Assembly (NCBI GenBank): GCA_046047235.1
Contig: JBJOII010000196.1
Location: 1 to 5,946 of the forward strand
DNA: 5,946 bases
Source: JBMTVN01 sp046047235
GTDB taxonomy: Bacteria; Verrucomicrobiota; Verrucomicrobiia; Limisphaerales; JAHDYP01
Reading direction: 5' to 3'
Shown: positions 1-5,382 of the stretch, in pieces
Numbering within the stretch: position 1 is the stretch's first letter
Layout: the number at the start of each line of letters is the position of its first letter
Translations under genes and position numbers: made by a program
The notes under the pieces: model-generated
Databases searched by the model: none
What the model was told of the DNA's origin: nothing
Seen by the model: only the letters and a program-made list of their open reading frames with translations

Positions 1-75
1 CGCGGCTTCAACGACGACGAGCTGGGCTCGCTGTGCGAGTTTGCCTGGGCGCGAGAGGCCACGCCGCGCTTCATC
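1..75 (+). other. moaA: MoaA-like internal fragment fused in frame to the TPR protein
   Basis: Codons 1-25 read R-G-F-N-D-D-E, then a helix containing F-A-W-A-R, then T-P-R-F-I. This resembles the part of the radical SAM enzyme MoaA (GTP 3',8-cyclase, molybdopterin synthesis) that normally runs G-x-N-D-D-E ... R-F-I-E-x-M. After F-I the expected E-L/Y-M is replaced by G-A-L-E-K, which belongs to the TPR gene. Codon use changes at the same place: Glu is GAG in 3 of 3 codons before and GAA in 13 of 13 after, and both Leu codons before it are CTG whereas CTC dominates after. The match is recalled family knowledge over a short segment, so chance similarity is not excluded. The donor lineage cannot be told. 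Confidence 0.6.
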
Positions 76-645
76 GGCGCCCTCGAAAAACTCGAACAAC
101 GCATCGGTGACCTCGAAAAAACCTCGCTCCCACCCACCCCAACACCCCAGCCAAACCCTACCCAAAATCAACCCAACGGGAATGGCAACGGAAACGGAAA
201 CGGCACTCCGCTCCCCACTCCAGCCACCACACCCCAAGCCTCCCAACCCTTCGAATTCAGCATCGGAGCCCTAAACCAAAAACAATACGGGGATAACCAC
301 AACGCCGAAACCGACTCCCAAGTCCTCAGCTGGATCACGAAAGGCCAAACCCTCCTCAATCAGGGCAACGCCGCCGAAGCCCTCTCCTGCTTCAATACCG
401 CCCTCAAAGCCAGCCCCAGCCACCCCGCAGATGTCCTCGTCAAACGTGGCCTCGCCCTCGAAAAACTCGAAAAACTCGAAACCGCCATCGAAAGCTACGA
501 CCAAGCCATCGCCGCCGACGCATCCCTCACACTCGCCTACCTCTACAAAGGCGCAGTCTGTAACCGCCTCCAACGCTACCGCGAAGCCCTCGATTGCTAC
601 GAAAAAGCCCTGCGCTGTGAACAAAAACTCTCAGACCGCACCTGA
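1..645 (+). CDS. TPR-repeat protein, 5'-truncated, with a probably foreign first 25 codons
   Basis: The frame is open from base 1 to a TGA at 643-645, giving 214 residues with the true start outside the window. Residues 109-142, 143-176 and 177-210 form three consecutive 34-residue TPR units; each has the spaced small and aromatic residues typical of TPR helix pairs (for example G-x-A-L-x-x-Y/F then a terminal P or polar turn). TPRs make a helical scaffold for protein-protein contacts, so no enzymatic role can be read from it. Before them lie a short leucine heptad-like stretch (L28, L31, I35, L38), a Pro/Thr/Gln-rich linker (43-58) and an Asn-Gly run (59-68). Residues 1-25 look like MoaA and are treated separately. 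The gene ends 68 nt before the lpxK start, so co-transcription is possible but unproven. The TPR assignment is firm; the partner and cellular role are unknown. Confidence 0.85.
   Translation, partial: RGFNDDELGSLCEFAWAREATPRFIGALEKLEQRIGDLEKTSLPPTPTPQPNPTQNQPNGNGNGNGNGTPLPTPATTPQASQPFEFSIGALNQKQYGDNHNAETDSQVLSWITKGQTLLNQGNAAEALSCFNTALKASPSHPADVLVKRGLALEKLEKLETAIESYDQAIAADASLTLAYLYKGAVCNRLQRYREALDCYEKALRCEQKLSDRT
175..204 (+). repeat. Asn-Gly dipeptide repeat in TPR protein linker
   Basis: Ten codons encode five consecutive Asn-Gly pairs (residues 59-68), with near-repeating hexamers of the form aacgga/aacggc. It sits in a Pro/Thr/Gln-rich region and is best read as a flexible linker between the N-terminal part and the TPR domain. 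Simple repeats like this often vary in copy number. Confidence 0.85.
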
Positions 646-713
646 GAACCATCCCGTCCCGCATGCCTCGCTCAGCTTGCTTCACCTCCTAAGGGTTGGC
701 ACACTCGCCCCCC

Positions 714-1886
714 GTGCGTGACCACTTCCAGGCTTGGATCGAAGACCTCGAGACTTTCGTTCTCGAGGTCATTTTCGAACAACGCCACGGCAAACGCGCC
801 ACACTCGTCCGCACCGCCCTCCTCGGCCTCTCCAAAATCTTCCTCCTCGCCGTCAAAGGTAGAAAGTTCCTCTACGACTACCGCATCCTCCGCGATACCA
901 CCCTCGGCGTCCAAGTCATCGCCATCGGTAACCTCACGGTCGGTGGCACCGGCAAAACCCCCGTGGTCGAAAAATTCGCCCGCGAACTCAAAGACCAGGG
1001 ACGTAATGTCGCCATCCTCTCCCGCGGCTACCGGTCCAAACCACCCCCCCTCAGCAAACGACTCCTCGATAAATTGCTGCTCCGCGAAGAAACTACCCCC
1101 CCGCGCGTCGTCTCCGATGGACGCTCCCTTCTGCTCGATTCCGAATCCGCCGGCGACGAACCCTATATGCTCGCCTCCAACCTCAAGGACGTGGTCGTCC
1201 TCGTCGATAAAGACCGCGTCAAAGCCGGCCGCTACGCCATCGAAACCTTCGGCTGCGATACACTCCTGCTCGATGACGGATTCCAATACTGGAAACTCCG
1301 CGGCCGCCGCATGGACATCGTCCTCATCGATCGACAACAACCCTTCGGCAACGAATACCTCCTCCCCCGCGGCACCCTGCGCGAACCCGCCGAACACCTG
1401 GCCCGCGCCAGCACCATCTTCATCACCAAAAGCGACGGAAATACCGCCGAACTCCGACAACGCATCACCCGCAATAACCCCACCGCCGGTATCATCGAAT
1501 GCGTCCACCACCCCCTCTACTTCGAAGATGTCTTCAGCGGAGAACGACTCGATCTCGACTTCATCCGCGGTAAAAAAGTCGCCTCCCTCAGCGGTATCGC
1601 CCAACCCGAAAGCTTCGAACAATCCCTCGCCAACCTCGGCGCCGACCTCGTATACGCCAAACGCTTCGCCGATCACCACCGCTTCACCCAACAGGAAGTC
1701 CTCAACGCCATCAACCGCAGCAAAAAACGCCAGGCTGAAGTCATCCTCACCACCCAAAAAGACGCCGTCCGCTTCCCGAAAATCGACCGACGTGACCTTC
1801 CCCTCTGCTTCATGCGCGTAGAAATCCGCATCCTCAGCGGCGCCAAAGATTTTCAGGACTGCGTACGCCAAATCTGCTTCCGCTAA
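714..1886 (+). CDS. lpxK: Tetraacyldisaccharide 4'-kinase LpxK
   Basis: LpxK transfers phosphate from ATP to the 4' position of the lipid A disaccharide at the inner face of the cytoplasmic membrane. Numbering from the GTG at 714 (390 residues), the P-loop G-N-L-T-V-G-G-T-G-K-T-P covers 72-83 with the key Lys at 81. S-R-G-Y is at 103-106, G-D-E-P at 147-150, the Walker B-like D-D-G-F-Q at 187-191, D-H-H at 320-322 and T-T-Q-K-D at 346-350, all in family order. A hydrophobic stretch near 30-47 fits the membrane anchor. It is longer than E. coli LpxK (328 aa), partly through about 20 extra residues before the P-loop. The start is uncertain: a stop at 690-692 limits the frame, leaving TTG 696 or GTG 714. 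Neither has a well-spaced Shine-Dalgarno, and GTG, giving M-R-D-H-F-Q, is preferred. The stop is 2 nt before the acyltransferase gene. Confidence 0.95.
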   Translation: MRDHFQAWIEDLETFVLEVIFEQRHGKRATLVRTALLGLSKIFLLAVKGRKFLYDYRILRDTTLGVQVIAIGNLTVGGTGKTPVVEKFARELKDQGRNVAILSRGYRSKPPPLSKRLLDKLLLREETTPPRVVSDGRSLLLDSESAGDEPYMLASNLKDVVVLVDKDRVKAGRYAIETFGCDTLLLDDGFQYWKLRGRRMDIVLIDRQQPFGNEYLLPRGTLREPAEHLARASTIFITKSDGNTAELRQRITRNNPTAGIIECVHHPLYFEDVFSGERLDLDFIRGKKVASLSGIAQPESFEQSLANLGADLVYAKRFADHHRFTQQEVLNAINRSKKRQAEVILTTQKDAVRFPKIDRRDLPLCFMRVEIRILSGAKDFQDCVRQICFR

Positions 1887-1888
1887 CC

Positions 1889-2800
1889 ATGAACGGGATC
1901 CTCCTCCTCCCGCTCAGGCTGCTCCTCCGGCTCCTCCAATCCCTCCCACTCACCGCCGTCGCCCGCCTCGGCCGAACCGCGGGCTCCCTCGTCCGTATTC
2001 TCGATGCCCGACACCGCCGGGTCGCCCGCGAAAATATCCGCAGATGCCTCGGCCATCAGCTCACCCCACAGGAACAAAAATCCCTCCTCCACGAACACTT
2101 CCGCCGCCTCGGGGAAAACTTCGCCTGCGCCATCAAAACGGCATCCATGCCGGCTGAAAAGCTCCAACACGTGCTCACGGTCGGCGACCTCTCCCACTTC
2201 CCCAACCGCACCCAACCCGACGCCCCACCCAATATCATCGTCGCCCTCGGCCACTTCGGAAATTTCGAACTCTTCTCCCGCATCATGCCGCTCCTGAAAG
2301 GCTACCGCGCCGCTACTACCTACCGCGCCCTGTCCCCCAAAAAACTCAATGACCTCCTCCTAAACCTACGCCAATCCCATGACTGCACGTTCTTCGAACG
2401 CCGCACCGACTCCGCCGCCCTCCGCTCCGCCCTCCAGAAAGGCGGATGGACCCTCGGGCTGCTCTCGGATCAACACGGCGGCCGAAGCGGAACCCTCGGC
2501 AAATTCCTCGGCCACCCCTGCTCCACCACCACCGCCCCCGCCGTCCTCGCCCTCCGCTACAATAGCCCCCTCTATACCGCCGTCTGCCATCGCACCAGCC
2601 TCGCCCGCTGGCATATCCAGCCCGGCAAAGAAATCCCTACCCGCCTGCCCAATGGACAACCCCGCGATATCCCCGACATCATCCACGAAATGAACACCGC
2701 CTTCGAAACCGCCATCCTCCAGGACCCCGCCAACTGGTTCTGGGTCCACCGCCGATGGAAACCCGGAGGCCGACCCAACCGCCCAACCGCCAACCCGTAA
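1889..2800 (+). CDS. lpxL: Lipid A late acyltransferase, LpxL/HtrB family
   Basis: Members of this family move a secondary acyl chain, usually laurate or myristate from acyl-ACP, onto lipid A at the inner membrane. The 303-residue product has normal length. A hydrophobic, Leu-rich N-terminus (about 4-25) fits the single membrane anchor. The catalytic H-x4-D/E motif appears as H-F-G-N-F-E at 122-127 (H122, E127), S-D-Q-H at 193-196 is a second family motif, and W-V-H-R-R-W-K at 285-291 matches the conserved C-terminal signature. The last residues are Pro/Asn-rich and look dispensable. The ATG lies 2 nt after the lpxK stop with no Shine-Dalgarno, suggesting translational coupling. Motifs do not tell which acyl position or chain it handles, so lpxL is a family-level symbol. 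Being next to lpxK and a heptosyltransferase gene supports a lipid A role over the broader acyltransferase superfamily. Confidence 0.9.
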   Translation: MNGILLLPLRLLLRLLQSLPLTAVARLGRTAGSLVRILDARHRRVARENIRRCLGHQLTPQEQKSLLHEHFRRLGENFACAIKTASMPAEKLQHVLTVGDLSHFPNRTQPDAPPNIIVALGHFGNFELFSRIMPLLKGYRAATTYRALSPKKLNDLLLNLRQSHDCTFFERRTDSAALRSALQKGGWTLGLLSDQHGGRSGTLGKFLGHPCSTTTAPAVLALRYNSPLYTAVCHRTSLARWHIQPGKEIPTRLPNGQPRDIPDIIHEMNTAFETAILQDPANWFWVHRRWKPGGRPNRPTANP

Positions 2801-2805
2801 CCGCC

Positions 2806-3942
2806 ATGCGCCGCCATTCACCCCCCAACGACTCACCCGACCTGCGAATCCTCGTCCGCGGCGTCAATTGGCTCGGCGATGCCGTCATGACCACCCCGGC
2901 CCTCCTCCGCCTCCGCGAAGCCTACCCCCAATCCCACATCACTCTCCTCACCCACCTCAAACTCGCCTCGCTCTGGGAACACCACCCCGCCATCAACGAA
3001 ATCCTCACTTTCAACCAAAACTCCAGCCTCCGCCAAATTGCCCAAAACCTCCGCCCCCATCAATTCCACATCGGCCTCGCCCTCCCTAATTCACACCGCT
3101 CCGCCCTCGAACTCTGGCTCGCCTCCATCCCCCACCGTATCGGCTTCTCCGCCCCAGCCCGGAGCTGGTTCCTCACCCAGGCCCTCCGCCACCCCCCACA
3201 CTACGTCCGCATGCGCAAACGCACCCCCAAAGAAGCCAGAAAACGCTACCTCGCTAACCAGCCCCCCGACCCCCTACCCCCACCCTCCGCCCACCAAATC
3301 CACCTCTACCTCCACCTCACCGCCGCCCTCGGCGCAAAAGCAGATCCCCTCCCCCCACAACTCCACGTCACCCCCAAAGAAATCCTCCAAGCCCGCGCCA
3401 CGTTTAATGTCCCCGAAAATCAACGCTGGATCGGCCTCAACGCCGGAGCCGAATACGGCCCCGCTAAACGTTGGCCCCTCGATCGCTTCGCCCAAACCGC
3501 CGCCCTAACCCAACAAAAAACCGGCTGCCACCTCCTCATCCTCGGCGGCCCCGCTGACCTCAACCTGGCCCAAGATCTCCACCAGCAAATCCGCCACCTC
3601 AACCCCAACCTCCCCCCACCAGTCACCGCCACCGGCAAAACCTCGCTCCGCCAACTCTGCGCCCTCCTCAAATGCTGCCACGCCCTCCTCACCAATGACT
3701 CCGGCCCCATGCACGTCGCCGCCGCCCTCAATGTCCCCGTCATCACCCCCTTCGGCTCCACCTCCCCCGAACTCACCGGCCCCGGACTCCCCGGCGACCC
3801 CAAACACCACATCCTCCGCCAACGTACCCCCTGTAACCCCTGCTTCCTCCGCCACTGCCCCGTCAACCTCCCCTGCATGACCCAAATCACCGTCGAATCC
3901 GCCGTCCATGCCCTCCTCCAATCCCTGACCCCTGACCCCTGA
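2806..3942 (+). CDS. waaF: ADP-heptose:LPS heptosyltransferase II (WaaF/RfaF, GT9 family)
   Basis: WaaF adds L-glycero-D-manno-heptose from ADP-heptose to the inner core of lipopolysaccharide on the cytoplasmic side of the inner membrane. The 378-residue product shows GT9 hallmarks: N-W-L-G-D-A-V-M at 21-28, G-A-E-Y-G-P-A-K-R-W-P at 214-224 (very characteristic of WaaF), N-D-S-G-P-M-H at 297-303 and F-G-S-T-S-P-E-L-T at 316-324. Near the end is a cluster of four Cys (343, 346, 351, 357) spaced as in WaaF proteins. The frame extends upstream to an ATG at 2755 inside the acyltransferase gene, but that extension is Pro/Arg-rich and not family-like. The ATG at 2806, 5 nt after the previous stop, is preferred. 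The last residues (T-P-D-P) and the TGA are encoded by the heptamer repeat, so the C-terminal tail may vary between strains. GT9 relatives such as WaaC are less likely given the A-E-Y-G-P motif. Confidence 0.93.
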   Translation: MRRHSPPNDSPDLRILVRGVNWLGDAVMTTPALLRLREAYPQSHITLLTHLKLASLWEHHPAINEILTFNQNSSLRQIAQNLRPHQFHIGLALPNSHRSALELWLASIPHRIGFSAPARSWFLTQALRHPPHYVRMRKRTPKEARKRYLANQPPDPLPPPSAHQIHLYLHLTAALGAKADPLPPQLHVTPKEILQARATFNVPENQRWIGLNAGAEYGPAKRWPLDRFAQTAALTQQKTGCHLLILGGPADLNLAQDLHQQIRHLNPNLPPPVTATGKTSLRQLCALLKCCHALLTNDSGPMHVAAALNVPVITPFGSTSPELTGPGLPGDPKHHILRQRTPCNPCFLRHCPVNLPCMTQITVESAVHALLQSLTPDP

Positions 3943-3943
3943 C
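3923..3943 (+). repeat. Three perfect tandem copies of the heptamer CCCTGAC
   Basis: Three identical 7-bp units stand at 3923-3929, 3930-3936 and 3937-3943, followed by more C. Because 7 is not a multiple of 3, the TGA in each unit (3926, 3933, 3940) falls in a different forward frame; the third is the waaF stop. Short heptameric tandem repeats are known from intergenic DNA of some bacteria, notably filamentous cyanobacteria. Whether this is one of a genome-wide family cannot be seen here. Confidence 0.9.
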
Positions 3944-3947
3944 CCCC

Positions 3948-4002
3948 GCTCTCCGCCCTCAGCCCTCAGCTCTTTGCCCTCCGCGCCTACCGCTCTGCCC
4001 TC
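3948..4002 (+). repeat. Pyrimidine-rich degenerate repeat zone between waaF and cysE
   Basis: GCCCTC occurs four times (from 3955, 3962, 3976 and 3997), and GCTCT three times (from 3948, 3969 and 3992). Two composite units, GCTCTTTGCCCTC (3969-3981) and GCTCTGCCCTC (3992-4002), differ only in the number of T between the halves. The stretch from the waaF stop to the chosen cysE start (115 nt) is almost all C and T in this zone, with no clear promoter or hairpin. The upstream-most possible cysE start (TTG 3974) lies inside one of these units, which argues that the N-terminal extension it would add is not real protein. Confidence 0.65.
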
Positions 4003-4057
4003 CTCCCGCCAGACTCCCTTGCCTTTCCACCCCATCCCCACGATACTGCGCCGCCAA

Positions 4058-4969
4058 GTGAACCGCTCAAACTCGGAACTCGCACAGTCCCTCGTCCACT
4101 CCTACCAACAGGGTGGCGCCATCAATCACGTCGACGGTAAAAACCTGCCGTCAAAATCCGCCATCACCAGTATCACCTGCAAACTCCTGCAACTCGTGTT
4201 CCCCGGCTTCTTCGAGGAACGCCTCCTCCACTCCTCCGAACTCACCACAGAAACAACCCTCCTCGTCGGCGAAGTCCGCCAACGACTCGAAATCGAAATC
4301 TCCAAAAGCCTCGAATACAACCCGCCCGAAAACACCCAACGCTCAGAACTCACCACCCTCTCCCGCCAAATCACAGCAGACCTCATCGGCTCTATCCCCT
4401 GCGTCCGCGAAATCCTCCAAACCGACGTCGAAGCCGCCTACAACGGCGACCCCGCCGCGCTCAGCTCCGAAGAAGTCATCGTCGCCTACCCCTTCGTCGA
4501 AGCCATCGCCGTCCAACGCCTCGCCCACGAACTCTACCTGCGCGAAGTCCCACTCATCCCCCGTATCATGACGGAATGGGCCCACGGCCGCACCGGTATG
4601 GACCTCCACCCCGGTGCCACCATCGGCCCCTACTTCTTCGTCGATCATTGCACCGGTACCGTCATCGGTGAAACCACCACCATCGGTAGCCGCGTCAAAA
4701 TGTACCAGGGCGTCGGCCTCGTCGCCCGCTCCCTCTCCGGTGGCCAAGCCCTCCGCGGCCAAAAACGCCACCCCACCCTCGAAGACCGCGTCACCGTCTA
4801 CGCCGGAGCCACCATCATGGGCGGCGATACAGTCGTCGGCTCCGGAAGCACCATCGGCGCTAATGTCTTCCTTACCCACTCCGTACCTGCCAATTCCCTC
4901 GTCCTCCAGGAAGACGCCCGCGTCAAGGTCATGCTCAAAGCCGAACGCCCCGTCGACTTCCAAATCTAA
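4058..4969 (+). CDS. cysE: Serine O-acetyltransferase CysE, long form
   Basis: CysE acetylates L-serine with acetyl-CoA to O-acetylserine, the precursor that cysteine synthase converts to cysteine. Numbering from GTG 4058 (303 residues), an all-helical N-terminal region runs to about 175, with the G-D-P-A motif at 130-133. A left-handed beta-helix of hexapeptide repeats follows. Active-site residues by analogy with E. coli are D182 (in D-L-H-P-G-A), D196-H197 (in D-H-C-T-G) and H238 (in R-H-P). The protein ends D-F-Q-I; a terminal Ile is the residue that enters the cysteine synthase active site in known complexes. The frame stays open upstream to TTG 3974 (331 aa), but that segment is Pro-rich and repeat-encoded. 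The GTG has no Shine-Dalgarno, so the start is only fairly sure. The N-terminal helical part is longer than in E. coli CysE, as in some other bacterial families. A 115-nt gap separates it from waaF. Confidence 0.93.
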   Translation: MNRSNSELAQSLVHSYQQGGAINHVDGKNLPSKSAITSITCKLLQLVFPGFFEERLLHSSELTTETTLLVGEVRQRLEIEISKSLEYNPPENTQRSELTTLSRQITADLIGSIPCVREILQTDVEAAYNGDPAALSSEEVIVAYPFVEAIAVQRLAHELYLREVPLIPRIMTEWAHGRTGMDLHPGATIGPYFFVDHCTGTVIGETTTIGSRVKMYQGVGLVARSLSGGQALRGQKRHPTLEDRVTVYAGATIMGGDTVVGSGSTIGANVFLTHSVPANSLVLQEDARVKVMLKAERPVDFQI

Positions 4970-4984
4970 CCCCATCATCGCTGC

Positions 4985-4996
4985 GCTCTTGCCCTC
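4985..4996 (+). repeat. Third copy of the GCTCT-(T)n-GCCCTC unit, downstream of cysE
   Basis: GCTCTTGCCCTC here matches the two units upstream of cysE (3969-3981 and 3992-4002) except for the T count (one, against two and none). A further GCTCT begins at 5004. The unit therefore stands on both sides of cysE, in both neighbouring intergenic gaps. No function is evident. Confidence 0.6.
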
Positions 4997-5019
4997 TCCC
5001 CCAGCTCTGCGTATGTAAT
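4989..5019 (+). promoter_or_regulatory. Weak sigma70-like promoter candidate before the 79-aa gene
   Basis: TTGCCC (4989-4994) is a 4/6 match to the -35 box and TGTAAT (5014-5019) a 5/6 match to the -10 box, but the 19-nt spacing is long. It overlaps the repeat unit, so the -35 part may be coincidence. Transcription would start near 5026, giving a leader of about 39 nt that contains the GAGG site. The alternative is read-through from cysE. Confidence 0.25.
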
Positions 5020-5053
5020 CCCCCCTCGCACGGCGCACAAATCGCCCCGTAAC

Positions 5054-5057
5054 GAGG
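5054..5057 (+). promoter_or_regulatory. Shine-Dalgarno GAGG of the 79-aa gene
   Basis: GAGG stands 7 nt before the ATG at 5065, an ideal distance. It fixes the start of the small gene and is the only clear Shine-Dalgarno among the starts in this window. Confidence 0.75.
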
Positions 5058-5064
5058 TCTGCCC

Positions 5065-5304
5065 ATGATTAATCACGTGCTCGTCATCCTGTCCAACAGG
5101 CTCGATCCCAGTTGGAAAAACCGCTACTACGAAATCGATTCCAAAAAAGACGGCACGGTCGTCAAGGAAGTCATCCTCAAACGGACCCCCACCAAGCCCG
5201 CCTACGACGAAGTCTGGGAAAATGACGACGGCAAAACCGACCTCGATTCCTGCACCCGCATGAAGCGCCACTACAAACACCCCCTGCTTAAACCCGCCAG
5301 CTAA
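5065..5304 (+). CDS. Small charged protein of unknown function (79 aa)
   Basis: I do not recognise a named family. The ATG at 5065 has a well-placed GAGG, and codon use (C-ending, with mostly GAA and AAA) matches the neighbours, so it is a real gene rather than a shadow frame. The product is soluble-looking and highly charged: a short hydrophobic start (V-L-V-I-L at 5-9), then an alternating polar/aliphatic middle that could form beta strands (about 21-39), an acidic patch near W-E-N-D-D (51-55) and a basic end (K-R-H-Y-K-H, 68-73). There is one Cys (63), no signal peptide and no membrane segment. It stands alone, 95 nt after cysE and 78 nt before asd. Similar small proteins may be lineage-restricted in Verrucomicrobiota, but that is an impression. 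Confidence 0.75.
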   Translation: MINHVLVILSNRLDPSWKNRYYEIDSKKDGTVVKEVILKRTPTKPAYDEVWENDDGKTDLDSCTRMKRHYKHPLLKPAS

Positions 5305-5342
5305 AAGCCGCCACCAACTCTAACCCCAACACGGGGCACGGT

Positions 5343-5370
5343 TTGACACCCGTCCCCCCCCCGATATAGT
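5343..5370 (+). promoter_or_regulatory. Near-consensus sigma70 promoter of asd
   Basis: TTGACA (5343-5348) is a perfect -35 box and TATAGT (5365-5370) a 5/6 -10 box, separated by 16 nt that include a run of C. Transcription should start around 5376-5378, only about 5-7 nt before the asd ATG at 5383. No Shine-Dalgarno precedes that ATG, consistent with a leaderless or nearly leaderless message. Confidence 0.7.
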
Positions 5371-5382
5371 CACCCACTCTTT

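Noticed and set aside
672..1871. A 399-codon open frame on the minus strand covering lpxK
   Set aside because: It is the mirror of lpxK third-position C, which reads as first-position G on the other strand, so stops rarely occur. Its product is a V/A/D/E/G-rich string with no family motifs, while the plus-strand frame has every LpxK motif. The other long minus-strand and Ser/Pro/Thr-rich plus-strand frames have the same cause.
2755..2805. Upstream ATG extending WaaF by 17 residues into the acyltransferase gene
   Set aside because: The extension is Pro/Arg/Gln-rich and not family-like, and would overlap the upstream gene by 46 nt. The ATG at 2806 lies just after the upstream stop.
3974..4057. 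TTG start extending CysE by 28 residues
   Set aside because: The start lies inside a pyrimidine-rich repeat unit and the added Pro/Ser-rich residues do not resemble CysE N-termini.
5324..5336. CCCC-AACAC-GGGG hairpin as a terminator of the 79-aa gene
   Set aside because: The stem has only 4 bp, the flanking bases do not extend it, and no T-run follows.
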